NCBI RefSeq assembly: GCF_900013425.1
Contig: NZ_FBXK01000001.1
Location: 928,501-992,500 of the forward strand
Length of the DNA stretch: 64,000 nucleotides
Direction: 5' to 3'
DNA from: Sphingobium sp. Z007
Lineage (GTDB): Bacteria > Pseudomonadota > Alphaproteobacteria > Sphingomonadales > Sphingomonadaceae
The number at the start of each line of letters is the position of its first letter. Positions within the stretch are counted from its first letter, which is position 1. Positions 7,561 through 16,471 of this stretch are shown one piece after another. The position numbers were made by a program, and so were the translations under genes. The notes under the pieces were generated by a model, which made no database searches, had not been told where the DNA came from, and worked only from the letters and a program-made list of their open reading frames with translations.

Positions 7561-9026
7561 ACGCCGATTCCGGAATCCTTTCCTATGGCGCCTACATACC
7601 TCGCTTGCGGCTGCAACGTTCGGCGATATTCGCGGCCAACGCTTGGTTTGCGGCCGGCCTCAAAGGCCTCGCGATGGGCGAGCGTGCGATTGCCAACTGG
7701 GATGAGGACAGCGTCACGATGGCAGTCGAGGCGGCGCGCGATTGCCTCACCGGGTTTGACCGCGGCACAGTCACAGCGCTGTCGCTCGCCTCGACCACCC
7801 ACCCCTTTGCCGATCGGCTAAACAGCGGTATAGTCAAAGAAGCGCTGACTTTGTCGGACAGCATCTCAGCGCTGGACGTCGCGGGAAGCCAGCGTGCTGG
7901 CACATCGTCGCTTATTCAGGCGCTGAACGCCGGAGTAAACGGGGGAACGCAGCTTTGCGTCGCGTCCGAGTTGCGCAAGGCGCGTCCCGCATCAGAAGGG
8001 GAACTGGTCCAGGGCGACGCTGCCGCCGCGATACTCGTTGGCGCTGGCGATCCGATTGCGCGCTTTATCGGGTCACACAGTGTGACGCTCGACTTCGTCG
8101 ACCATTTCCGAGCATCGGGTGCCGACTTCGATTATACGTGGGAAAGCCGCTGGATCCGGGACGAGGGCTACTCCATGCTCCTCGGCGATGCGCTCGCCGC
8201 TGCGATCGAAACTCTTGTCGTTGATCCGGCGAAGATCGACCGCCTCCTGATCCCCATCACCGTGCGTGGCGTGCCCGAAGGCCTTGCAAAAAAGCTTGGC
8301 GTGCCCGCCGCCGCCGTTGCCGATACCCTTGCGCCGAACGTCGGCGACAGTGGAGTTGCCCATCCGCTGCTGATGCTGGCGGCGGCGCTGGAACAGGCAA
8401 GGCCCGGCGAGACGATCATGCTGGTCGGCTTCGGACAGGGTTGCGACGTGCTGCTGTTCGAGACGACCGAAGCCATCGCTAACCTGCCGAGGCGTGACGG
8501 CTTTTCCGGCGCGCTTGCGCGCGGCAAGGCGGATGAGAATTACCTGCGCTTCCTGTTCCACCGCGGCCTGCTCGATCTCGACCGTGGCATGCGTGCCGAG
8601 GCCGACCAAAAGCAGCCCGGCACAACCTTGTTCCGCAACCGCAAGACAGTGCTTGGTCTGGTCGGCGGGCGCTGCACTAAGACCGGGACCGTCCAGTTCC
8701 CGCGCTCGGAAATCAGCGTCAATCCGAACGACCGTGCCATTGGCACGCAGGAAGATTATCCGCTCGCCGAAAAGCAGGCGCGGATCGTCACCTACACCGC
8801 CGACAGCCTGACCTATTCGCCTGCCCCGCCGCAATATTATGGCATGATCGATTTCGAGGGCGGCGGGCGGATGTTTACCGAATTCGCCGATGTCGATGCC
8901 GAGAGCATCGAGGTCGGCTTGGCGATGAAGATGATGTTCCGCATCAAGGCGGTCGACGAGAAACGCGATTTCATCAAGTATTTCTGGAAAGCCGTGCCGG
9001 TGCAGCAACCGGCAGCGGGGGAGTAA
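7557..9026 (+). CDS. HMG-CoA synthase-like domain fused to an OB-fold (DUF35) domain, active-site Cys absent
   Basis: Residues 1 to about 340 have the thiolase-superfamily fold of HMG-CoA synthase/KAS III proteins (SYGAYIPRLRLQR start, HPFADRLNSGIVKEAL, FGQGCDVLLFE). Residues from about 365 to 480 look like a DUF35 OB-fold domain (GGRCTKTGTVQFPRSEI, then YYGMIDFEGGGRMFTEFADV). At the position of the nucleophilic Cys (ACxxGT-type motif) the sequence reads SQRAGT (S111-Q112), so Gln or Ser replaces Cys. The zinc-ribbon part of DUF35 keeps only one of the usual four Cys. In archaea DUF35 holds thiolase and HMG-CoA synthase together, and BbsA/BbsB and steroid aldolases also need DUF35 partners; a scaffold or acyl-CoA-handling role with the thiolase encoded 4 bp downstream is the likely job. 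Confidence 0.75.
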   Translation: MNADSGILSYGAYIPRLRLQRSAIFAANAWFAAGLKGLAMGERAIANWDEDSVTMAVEAARDCLTGFDRGTVTALSLASTTHPFADRLNSGIVKEALTLSDSISALDVAGSQRAGTSSLIQALNAGVNGGTQLCVASELRKARPASEGELVQGDAAAAILVGAGDPIARFIGSHSVTLDFVDHFRASGADFDYTWESRWIRDEGYSMLLGDALAAAIETLVVDPAKIDRLLIPITVRGVPEGLAKKLGVPAAAVADTLAPNVGDSGVAHPLLMLAAALEQARPGETIMLVGFGQGCDVLLFETTEAIANLPRRDGFSGALARGKADENYLRFLFHRGLLDLDRGMRAEADQKQPGTTLFRNRKTVLGLVGGRCTKTGTVQFPRSEISVNPNDRAIGTQEDYPLAEKQARIVTYTADSLTYSPAPPQYYGMIDFEGGGRMFTEFADVDAESIEVGLAMKMMFRIKAVDEKRDFIKYFWKAVPVQQPAAGE

Positions 9027-9030
9027 TCCG

Positions 9031-10236
9031 ATGGCTAAAGGCATCAAGGACAAGGTCGCAATCCTCGGCATGGGGTGCGCGAAGTTTGGCGAACGCTGGG
9101 ACAAGGACGCCGAGCAGCTCGCCGTCGAGGCCTTTCAGGAAGCCATCGCCGACGCGGGCATCGACACCTCACAGATCGACGCTGCATGGCTGAGCGTGGC
9201 GTTCGACGCGGTCAATATCGGCCCGTCCGGCATCCCGCTCGCCACCGCGCTGCGCCTGCCCAATATCGGCGTCACCAAGGTGGAGAATTATTGCGCCAGC
9301 GGCACCGAGGCGTTTCGCGGCGCCGTCTATGCCGTCGCATCGGGTGCCGCCGACATTGCGCTCGCGGTCGGGGTCGAGAAGCTCAAGGATACCGGCTATG
9401 GCGGGCTGCCGGTGCGCACGCGCGGGTCGACCTTCGACATGATCGGCGTCACTGGCTCTGCACCCGGCAATTTCGCCCAGCTCGCTGCGGCCTATCGCAA
9501 CGCGCATGGGGTGTCGAAGGACGACCTCAAGCTGGCGATGGCACATGTTTCGGTAAAGAGCCACGCCAATGGTGCGAAAAACCCTAAAGCACACTTGCGC
9601 AAGTTGATCGACATTGACACAGTCATGAACGCGCCGATGATTGCCGATCCGCTGGGGCTTTTCGATTGTTGCGGTGTTTCCGACGGCGCGGCCTGCGCGA
9701 TCGTCACGACACCCGAGATCGCCCGTACGCTGGGCAAGCGGGACCTGGTAACAGTCAAGGCGCTACAAATCGTCACCTCCAACGGGTGGGAGAGCCAGGG
9801 CACGGTCTGGAACGGAAGCTATTTCCACACCACGCGTACCGCCGCCGTCAAGGCTTATGACGAGGCTGGTGTCACCAACCCGAGAGACGAAATCAGCCTA
9901 ATCGAGGTTCACGACTGCTTCTCGATCACCGAATTAGTAACGATGGAAGACCTTTACATCAGTCCCGAAGGCGAGGGTTGGAAGGACGTGCTCAACGGCT
10001 TCTTCGATGCCGACGGCAAGGTGCCTTGCCAAATTGACGGCGGACTCAAATGCTTTGGCCATCCGATCGGCGCGTCGGGACTGCGCATGATCTACGAGAA
10101 TTATCTGCAATTGCTCGGGCGCGCGGGCGAACGCCAGCGCAGCACGCCCCCAAGGCTCGCCCTGTCGCACAACCTTGGCGGTATGCCCAACCAGAATGTC
10201 AGTGCGGTCGCCATCGTGGGCCTTCCGGATGCGTAG
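9031..10236 (+). CDS. SCP2-type thiolase family protein
   Basis: Thiolase/SCPx-family protein of 401 residues. The likely nucleophile is C88 (NYCASGTEA), with H294 (EVHDCFSITEL) and the C-terminal CFGHPIGASG motif (C341, H344). It resembles thiolases that need a DUF35 partner, such as BbsB (benzoylsuccinyl-CoA thiolase), IpfD-like and steroid side-chain enzymes, which cleave a bulky beta-ketoacyl-CoA or an aldol adduct. The gene starts 4 bp after the HMGCS-like/OB fusion gene, a strong hint of a protein complex. A retro-Claisen cleavage yielding acetyl-, propionyl- or succinyl-type CoA esters would connect with the downstream CoA genes; the actual substrate is unknown. Confidence 0.85.
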   Translation: MAKGIKDKVAILGMGCAKFGERWDKDAEQLAVEAFQEAIADAGIDTSQIDAAWLSVAFDAVNIGPSGIPLATALRLPNIGVTKVENYCASGTEAFRGAVYAVASGAADIALAVGVEKLKDTGYGGLPVRTRGSTFDMIGVTGSAPGNFAQLAAAYRNAHGVSKDDLKLAMAHVSVKSHANGAKNPKAHLRKLIDIDTVMNAPMIADPLGLFDCCGVSDGAACAIVTTPEIARTLGKRDLVTVKALQIVTSNGWESQGTVWNGSYFHTTRTAAVKAYDEAGVTNPRDEISLIEVHDCFSITELVTMEDLYISPEGEGWKDVLNGFFDADGKVPCQIDGGLKCFGHPIGASGLRMIYENYLQLLGRAGERQRSTPPRLALSHNLGGMPNQNVSAVAIVGLPDA

Positions 10237-10288
10237 TTACCAGGCCGGAACTGCGGCACGCCCGCGCGCTACGCCGGGCTGATCGGCG

Positions 10289-11506
10289 ATGTACCGGCTG
10301 CTTGACAGGATGCGCGTGGTCGAGGCGTCATCGTTCGTCGCCTCTCCCACTTGCGGCATGTATCTGGCGCAAATGGGAGCCGAGGTGATCCGCTTTGATC
10401 AGATTGGCGGTGGGCCCGATTTCAGGCGCTGGCCGCGCGCGAAGAACGGAGCCAGTCTCTATTGGGAATCGCTCAACAAGGGCAAGAAGTCGATTGCGAT
10501 CAATCTCGCAAGTGCTGAAGGCCGCGCACTTGCGACCACCTTGATTACCGCGCCAGGGCCAACGGGCGGACTGTTCGTCACGAACTATCCTGTCGAAGGG
10601 TTCCTGTCGCATGAACGCCTTTCTGCATTGCGGCCGGACCTCGTCACGCTGCGGATCATGGGCCGCGCCGATGGCGGTCCCGCGCTAGACCACACCGTCA
10701 ATTGCGCGGTCGGCTTTCCCCAGATCACCGGACCGTCCGGCCTTGGCGATGCGGTGGTCAATCATGTGCTGCCCGCCTGGGATTTGCTGACCGGTGCCTA
10801 TTCCGCTTTTGCTTTCCTTGCTGCCGAACGCCATCGACGCGATACCGGCGCTGGCCAGGAAGTGCGCGTCCCCTTGGCGGATATGGCGATCGCCAGTGTC
10901 GCCAACCTTGGTATGCTTGCCGAAGTGCTCGACAGCGATGCGAACCGGCCACGGCTCGGCAACCAGATATTTGGTGCGTTCGGGCGCGATTTTACAACCA
11001 CCGACGGCCACCGGCTGATGCTGATGGCGCTTACTGTGCGCCAGTGGCAAGGTCTCGTTGAGGCGCTCGGCATTGCCCAAGGGGTTGCACAGATCGAGGC
11101 CGGGCAGGGCGTTTCGTTCGCACGCGATGAAGGTATCCGCTTCGAGCATCGCGATAAGCTGGTGCCGTTGGTCGAGGAGGCGGTCGCCAAGCGCACACTC
11201 GCCGATCTTGCCTGCGCGTTCGAACCGCTCGGGGTTTGCTGGAGTCCCTACCAGAGTATGCGGGAAGCTGCCGATGATCCCGATCTGGTCCGTGCCAATC
11301 CGATCTTTACCGAGGTCGAGCAGCCAAGCGGTGCACGTTACCCGATACCCGGCGCGCCGGCCACAATCCCAAAAGCCGAACGGCTGCCACCGGCCCGGGC
11401 GCCGCGGCTCGGCGAGCATACCGATGAGATTCTCGCCAACGTGCTTGGCCTAAGCTCCGGCGAGGTCGGCAAGCTGCACGACAGCGGCATCGTGGCCGCG
11501 GGTTGA
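10289..11506 (+). CDS. CaiB/BaiF family III CoA transferase
   Basis: Formyl-CoA-transferase-like enzyme that moves CoA between two carboxylic acids through an aspartyl-CoA anhydride. Family features: N-terminal RVVEASSFVASPTCGMYLAQMGAEVIR, and the catalytic Asp in VPLADMAIAS at about residue 195. Length 405 residues. An internal ATG at 10310 (MRVVEAS) is an alternative start nearer the usual family N-terminus. It sits 1 bp before the methylsuccinyl-CoA-dehydrogenase-like gene; in known pathways relatives activate benzylsuccinate (BbsEF) or shift CoA on mesaconate (Mct). I infer that it activates, or isomerises the CoA ester of, a substituted succinate. Confidence 0.85.
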   Translation: MYRLLDRMRVVEASSFVASPTCGMYLAQMGAEVIRFDQIGGGPDFRRWPRAKNGASLYWESLNKGKKSIAINLASAEGRALATTLITAPGPTGGLFVTNYPVEGFLSHERLSALRPDLVTLRIMGRADGGPALDHTVNCAVGFPQITGPSGLGDAVVNHVLPAWDLLTGAYSAFAFLAAERHRRDTGAGQEVRVPLADMAIASVANLGMLAEVLDSDANRPRLGNQIFGAFGRDFTTTDGHRLMLMALTVRQWQGLVEALGIAQGVAQIEAGQGVSFARDEGIRFEHRDKLVPLVEEAVAKRTLADLACAFEPLGVCWSPYQSMREAADDPDLVRANPIFTEVEQPSGARYPIPGAPATIPKAERLPPARAPRLGEHTDEILANVLGLSSGEVGKLHDSGIVAAG

Positions 11507-11507
11507 G

Positions 11508-13175
11508 ATGGGCTGTTCGGCTTATCCGTCGCTCGAGGCTCTGGTCGACCAGACGGCAGCGGCGCTTGACGCAGCGCGCAGCTTCGCCGCCGACGTTCGT
11601 AGCCGGCTCCTGGGCAATGTCGGTGAGGGCGCCGCAGTCAATCCCGCGCTGCTCGATCACCATCAGCATGATGCCCATGGCTATGCCTGGATTGAAACGA
11701 CGATCGCCGCGCTCAAAGCGCTGATGGGCTGGGCGGTGGCGGCGCAGGAGCGTGGCGATTTCGGCGAAATCGATGCGCTGATCCTGCGCCTCGCCTTCGC
11801 CGACTATCTCAGCCAGCTTGCAGGGGGACTCGCCATCGGCCCCAACGAATATTTTCGGCCCGGGCGAATGGGGCTCGAGGCGTCGGCACGCCGGATGGTG
11901 GATGATCCTGCAGTCTGCGCGCTGATCGCGTGCGCGGACGCGCGAAGCCGCGCCAGCCTGATCGCGCTGGTGCGTGCCGGGGCCAGCGTGAACGAGGCGT
12001 CCGGCGACGCAGCGCTCGACGAAATCCGCGCTCAGTTTCGACGGTTCACCGCCGAGCGGATCACGCCGTTTGCACATCGCTGGCATCTCGACAACGCGCT
12101 GATACCGGACGCGCTGATCGCAGAGCTCGGCGCACTCGGGACGTTCGGCATATGCGTCGATCCCGAATATGGCGGGCTTGGGCTTGGCAAGCTGGAAATG
12201 TGCGTCGTGACTGAGGAACTGAGCCGCGGCTGGATCGGGGCTGGTTCGCTTGGCACGCGTAGCGAAATCGCCGCCGAGTTGATCGGGCTCGGCGGCAGCA
12301 AGGCTCAGAAGGCCCGCTGGCTGTCGGGCCTGGCAAGCGGCGAGATTCTGCCAACCGCGGTGTTCACAGAGCCCGGTGCCGGGTCCGACCTTGCCAGCCT
12401 GACCACGCGCGCGGTGGCGGCGCCCGACGGGAGCTGGCGCATCTCAGGCGCCAAGACCTGGATCACCCATGCCGCACGTACCGATCTGATGACCATGCTC
12501 GCACGCACCGGCGGCGAGGGCCATCGTGGGCTCAGCATGTTCCTGCTCGCCAAGCCGCGCGGTAGCGAGACCGACCCGTTCCCTGGTCCTGGTCTCGCCG
12601 GAAGCGAGATCGCGGTCCTGGGCTATCGTGGTATGCGCGAATATGAGCTGAGTTTCGATGGCTTCGAGGCATCCGCTGAGAGCCTGCTCGGGAACGTTGA
12701 GGGCGAAGGCTTTCGCCAACTCATGCGCACCTTTGAAGGCGCACGCATCCAAACTGCTGCGCGCGCGGTCGGCGTTGCCTGGCGTGCGTACGAGCTCGGG
12801 ATCGATTACGCCCTTGCGCGCAACCAGTTCGGACGCCCGCTGGTCGACTTCCCGCGGGTTGCCGACAAGCTCGTTGCGATGCTTTTCGAGACGGTGGCTG
12901 CCCGCGAACTGGCCTATGCTGCGGCGCGCACCAAAGACGCCGGCGGACGCAGCGACGTAGAGGCAGGGATGGCGAAGCTGCTTGCCGCGCGGGTTGCCTG
13001 GACCAACGCCGACGCGAGCCTGCAGATCCACGGGGGCAACGGATATGCGCTGGAAACCGAGATCAGCCGCATCCTGTGCGACGCGCGCATCCTCTCTGTG
13101 TTCGAAGGCGCGGCCGAGATACAGGCGCACATTATCGCACGTGGTCTCCTCGAGCGCGGGACCGCAGAACGATGA
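11508..13175 (+). CDS. (2S)-methylsuccinyl-CoA dehydrogenase-like acyl-CoA dehydrogenase
   Basis: FAD-dependent acyl-CoA dehydrogenase of 555 residues with an N-terminal extension of about 155 residues not found in ordinary family members. The extension (HHQHDAHGYAWIETTIAAL, FGEIDALILRLAFADYLSQL) matches what I recall of methylsuccinyl-CoA dehydrogenase (Mcd) of the ethylmalonyl-CoA pathway, as do the ELSRGWIGAGSLGTRSEIAA and ARIQTAARAVG segments. The catalytic base is E533 in FEGAAEIQ. Mcd converts methylsuccinyl-CoA to mesaconyl-CoA. Neighbours (CaiB transferase before, HTD2-type hydratase and CitE lyase after) complete the logic for breaking a 2-substituted succinate. A larger alkyl or aryl substituent is possible. 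The stop overlaps the next start by ATGA. Confidence 0.8.
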   Translation: MGCSAYPSLEALVDQTAAALDAARSFAADVRSRLLGNVGEGAAVNPALLDHHQHDAHGYAWIETTIAALKALMGWAVAAQERGDFGEIDALILRLAFADYLSQLAGGLAIGPNEYFRPGRMGLEASARRMVDDPAVCALIACADARSRASLIALVRAGASVNEASGDAALDEIRAQFRRFTAERITPFAHRWHLDNALIPDALIAELGALGTFGICVDPEYGGLGLGKLEMCVVTEELSRGWIGAGSLGTRSEIAAELIGLGGSKAQKARWLSGLASGEILPTAVFTEPGAGSDLASLTTRAVAAPDGSWRISGAKTWITHAARTDLMTMLARTGGEGHRGLSMFLLAKPRGSETDPFPGPGLAGSEIAVLGYRGMREYELSFDGFEASAESLLGNVEGEGFRQLMRTFEGARIQTAARAVGVAWRAYELGIDYALARNQFGRPLVDFPRVADKLVAMLFETVAARELAYAAARTKDAGGRSDVEAGMAKLLAARVAWTNADASLQIHGGNGYALETEISRILCDARILSVFEGAAEIQAHIIARGLLERGTAER

Positions 13176-14323
13176 CCGAGGCGTATGAGGCGATCCGGGA
13201 AGAGGTTGCCAAGTTGTGCGCCGACTTCCCGGGCGAATATTGGCGCGCGAAGGACAAGGACCGCGCTTATCCGGGCGAGTTTGTCGAGGCGTTGAACAGC
13301 GCGGGTTATCTCGCCGCGCTGATCCCGGAGGAATATGGCGGTGCCGGGCTGCCGCTTTCGGCGGCCGCAGCGATCTTGGAGGAAATCCACCGCTCGGGTA
13401 GTAATGGGGGCGCCTGCCATGCGCAAATGTACATCATGGGCACGGTGCTCCGCCATGGATCGCAGGCGCAGAAGGCCGAGTATCTGCCCGGAATTGCCAG
13501 CGGCGCGCTGCGGCTCCAGGCATTCGCCGTGACCGAACCGTCAAGCGGCACCGACACCTTGTCTATCACGACTTTCGCGCAGCGCGACGGCAATCGCTAC
13601 ATTGTGAACGGGCAGAAAATATGGACGTCCCGCGCAGAGCATTCGGACTTGATGCTGCTGCTCGCTCGTACGACCCCCCGCGACCAGGTCGAAAAACGCA
13701 CCGATGGCCTTTCGGCCTTCCTCGTCGATATGCGTGAAGCACACGGGAAGGGCATGTCGATTCGTCCTATCGACACCATGATGAACCATTCGACGACCGA
13801 AATCTTCTTCGACGATGTGGCGATCCCTGCCGCCAATCTGATCGGCGAGGAGGGCAAGGGCTTCCGATACATCTTGTCCGGGATGAATGCCGAGCGGATA
13901 CTGATCGCTGCCGAATGCGTTGGCGATGCCAAATGGTTCATAGACAAGTCCGCCGCCTATGCCAGGGAAAGGTGCGTTTTCGGGCGGCCGATCGGACAGA
14001 ATCAAGGCATTCAGTTCCCGATCGCCCGCGCCTATGCGCAGATGCGCGCCGCGGAGTTGATGGTTCACGACGCGCTGCGCCGCTACGAGGCGGGCGAGAA
14101 CCCCGCAGCTGAAGCCAATATGGCGAAAATGCTCGCGGCCGAGGCAAGCTGGGCCGCGGCCGAGGCCTGTGTCCAAACGCATGGTGGCTTCGGCTTCGCC
14201 GCCGAATATGATATCGAGCGCAAGTTCCGCGAGAACCGCCTTTATCAGGTCGCGCCGATCTCGACGAATCTCATCCTATCCTATCTCGCCGAGCATGTCC
14301 TTGGCCTGCCAAGGGCCTATTGA
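13172..14323 (+). CDS. Acyl-CoA dehydrogenase, isovaleryl-CoA dehydrogenase-like catalytic base
   Basis: Acyl-CoA dehydrogenase of 383 residues; ATG at 13172 overlaps the previous stop, and the longer frame from 13076 is unlikely. Domains: N-terminal helical part (IPEEYGGAGLPLS), mid beta domain (TEPSSGTDT, WTSRAEHSDLM) and C-terminal helices (THGGFGFAAEYDIER). At the usual catalytic Glu site the sequence reads YQVAPIS, so that Glu is missing; instead MNAERILIAA has a Glu where isovaleryl- and long-chain acyl-CoA dehydrogenases keep theirs. This predicts alpha,beta-dehydrogenation of a branched or bulky acyl-CoA. Exact substrate unknown. Confidence 0.85.
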   Translation: MTEAYEAIREEVAKLCADFPGEYWRAKDKDRAYPGEFVEALNSAGYLAALIPEEYGGAGLPLSAAAAILEEIHRSGSNGGACHAQMYIMGTVLRHGSQAQKAEYLPGIASGALRLQAFAVTEPSSGTDTLSITTFAQRDGNRYIVNGQKIWTSRAEHSDLMLLLARTTPRDQVEKRTDGLSAFLVDMREAHGKGMSIRPIDTMMNHSTTEIFFDDVAIPAANLIGEEGKGFRYILSGMNAERILIAAECVGDAKWFIDKSAAYARERCVFGRPIGQNQGIQFPIARAYAQMRAAELMVHDALRRYEAGENPAAEANMAKMLAAEASWAAAEACVQTHGGFGFAAEYDIERKFRENRLYQVAPISTNLILSYLAEHVLGLPRAY

Positions 14324-14339
14324 TGGCGAGGGTCGCACG

Positions 14340-15182
14340 ATGAGCCAACGCTGGAACGATTGGCTCGGGAAGCCTTTGCGTACGCACGACATGGTTTCGC
14401 AACCGGCGGTGAACCGCTTCGCCGCGCTGCTCGACGTGCCGCAACCCATTGGCGCGGATGCGCCCCACGGCTTCCATTGGTGCCTGTGCTTGCCGGATGC
14501 GAACATGGCCGATATCGACAGTGACGGGCATCCCGTGCGGGGCGCGTTCCTCCCGCCGATCGCGCTCCCGCGACGGATGTGGGTGGCGAGTGATGTCAGT
14601 TTCCATACCCCGCTTCAGATCGGCGCGCAGATCGAACGTGTTTCGACGGTAATGTCGGTCGCTGAAAAGGACGGGAGCGCGGGCAGCCTTGCGTTCGTTG
14701 AGGTCGATCATGTCACCAGCGCGGGTGGAACCGTCGCGATCCGCGAGCGACAGACGATCGTCTATCGTGAAGCGGTGGGATCCGTTCAGGCGACGGCCAA
14801 TACGGGGGGAGCACAGCCCGATCTATCAAATTGGACCTGGCACCGGCACATGGTCCCGAACGAGGTGCTGTTGTTCCGCTATTCGGCGTTAACCTTTAAT
14901 AGCCACCGCATCCACTATGACCTTCCCTATGCGACGGCGGTTGAGGGCTATCCCGGCCTAGTGGTACAAGGGCCGCTGACGGCAAGCCTGCTGCTCGATT
15001 TGTGCGTGCGTGAACTTGGCTCGGACGTACTCACCAGCTTCGCCTTTCGTGCCCGCACGCCCGCTTTCGCGGGGCCTGAAATGCATCTTGTGGGGCGGCG
15101 GGACGGCGGTGAAATCAGTCTTGCCGCAATCGGACACGACGGCCGTACCATTATTTCTGCCTCTGCAACGATACGGTCGTGA
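14340..15182 (+). CDS. HTD2/mesaconyl-C4-CoA hydratase-like dehydratase
   Basis: Hot-dog-fold hydratase of 280 residues with the C-terminal signature FRYSALTFNSHRIHYD of HTD2-like hydratases (3-hydroxyacyl-thioester dehydratase 2, and mesaconyl-C4-CoA hydratase Meh of the 3-hydroxypropionate bicycle). N-terminal half begins WLGKPLRTHDMVSQPAVNRFAALLD. The ATG at 14340 is chosen because the longer frame reads back into the preceding dehydrogenase gene. In the proposed module it would hydrate a mesaconyl-type CoA ester to a citramalyl-type CoA ester, the substrate of a CitE-family lyase like the one encoded 1.3 kb downstream. The reaction is inferred from family and neighbours. Confidence 0.75.
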   Translation: MSQRWNDWLGKPLRTHDMVSQPAVNRFAALLDVPQPIGADAPHGFHWCLCLPDANMADIDSDGHPVRGAFLPPIALPRRMWVASDVSFHTPLQIGAQIERVSTVMSVAEKDGSAGSLAFVEVDHVTSAGGTVAIRERQTIVYREAVGSVQATANTGGAQPDLSNWTWHRHMVPNEVLLFRYSALTFNSHRIHYDLPYATAVEGYPGLVVQGPLTASLLLDLCVRELGSDVLTSFAFRARTPAFAGPEMHLVGRRDGGEISLAAIGHDGRTIISASATIRS

Positions 15183-15210
15183 ATATCAAAAGATGAAAGG
15201 AAATGCCGCC

Positions 15211-16359
15211 ATGGCACTCGATCTGGAGACACGAGATCAGTTGATCGGCACCATTCGCCGTTTTGTTAGCGAACGGCTGCGGCCGATCGAGGCAAAGGTC
15301 GCCGAGGAGGATGAGATCCCGAACGAGGTGATTGATGAAATGCGCCAGCTCGGCTTGTTCGGCCTGTCGATCCCGGAGGAATTCGGCGGGCTGGGGCTGT
15401 CCATGGAAGATGAAAGTCTCGTCGCGCTTGAGATCGGTCGTACCAGCCCGGCATTCCGCTCGGCCTTCGGCACCAATGTTGGCATCGGCAGCCAGGGCCT
15501 CGTGATGTTCGGCAATGATGAGCAGAAGCACCGCTGGCTTCCGGGAATCGCGAGCGGAGAGATCATCACCAGCTTCGCGCTGACCGAGCCTGAGGCCGGC
15601 AGCGATTCTGGCTCGGTCAGGACACGCGCGCGGCGCGAGGGTAACGAATATGTTCTCGACGGATCCAAGATCTATATCACGAATGCCGACAAGGCCGGTC
15701 TGTTCACGGTGATGGCGCGGACCAACCCGGATGAAAAGCGCGGGGCAGGCGTCACCGCTTTCCTTGTACCCAGTGAATTGCCGGGGTTGGGCGTCGGGCC
15801 GCCCGAGCGCAAGATGGGCCAGCAGGGCGCGCATATCTGCACGGTCAACTTCGACGGCGTGCGTGTCCCCGCGGCGAACCGCCTCGGCGAGGAGGGAAGC
15901 GGGTTCCGTATGGCGATGCAGGTGCTCGACCGCGGCCGGCTGCACCTCTCGGCTTTGTGCGTCGGCGTGGCCGAGCGGCTGATCTCCGATTGCGTCGCCT
16001 TTGCCTCCGAACGGCGCCAGTTCGGCAAGCCTATCGCCGAGTTCCAGCTCGTCCAGGCGATGATCGCAGATTCCAAAACCGAGGCGCTGGCCGCGCGAGC
16101 GCTAATGCTTGAGACCGCGCGCAAGCTCGACGCCGGCGAGAGTATCACACTGGAGGCGGCCGCTTCAAAATTGTTTGCGTCTGAAATGGTCGGCAGGGTT
16201 GCCGATCGCGCGGTGCAGATCTTCGGCGGCGCCGGATATGTCGCCGGTCATGGTATCGAGCGCTTCTATCGCGACGTGCGCATCTTTCGTATATACGAGG
16301 GCACTTCTCAGATTCAGCAATTGGTGATCGCGCGCGAGACCCTGAAGCGCGGCGGTTGA
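15211..16359 (+). CDS. Acyl-CoA dehydrogenase
   Basis: Standard acyl-CoA dehydrogenase of 382 residues with catalytic E363 in YEGTSQIQQLVIAR, FAD/substrate segment TEPEAGSDSGS and YITNADKA. Start at 15211 has AGGAA about 8 bases upstream; the longer frame from 15010 runs inside the hydratase gene and is not used. Third acyl-CoA dehydrogenase of the operon, and of a different subfamily from the other two, so the pathway probably contains at least three different dehydrogenation steps. Electrons would pass to ETF, not encoded here. Confidence 0.88.
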   Translation: MALDLETRDQLIGTIRRFVSERLRPIEAKVAEEDEIPNEVIDEMRQLGLFGLSIPEEFGGLGLSMEDESLVALEIGRTSPAFRSAFGTNVGIGSQGLVMFGNDEQKHRWLPGIASGEIITSFALTEPEAGSDSGSVRTRARREGNEYVLDGSKIYITNADKAGLFTVMARTNPDEKRGAGVTAFLVPSELPGLGVGPPERKMGQQGAHICTVNFDGVRVPAANRLGEEGSGFRMAMQVLDRGRLHLSALCVGVAERLISDCVAFASERRQFGKPIAEFQLVQAMIADSKTEALAARALMLETARKLDAGESITLEAAASKLFASEMVGRVADRAVQIFGGAGYVAGHGIERFYRDVRIFRIYEGTSQIQQLVIARETLKRGG

Positions 16360-16471
16360 GCTGGTCTTGCCCTGTCTTGAACAGGACCAGGCAGAGAAGG
16401 GTGCGGCGTATGTGGTGCAGTCGAGGTCCTACTTGGGGCATATGGACCGTGGACACGAAGGTATCTTGACC

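Noticed and set aside
8073..9104. 343-codon minus-strand frame
   Set aside because: Antisense shadow of the HMGCS-like/OB fusion; composition rich in His/Arg without motifs.
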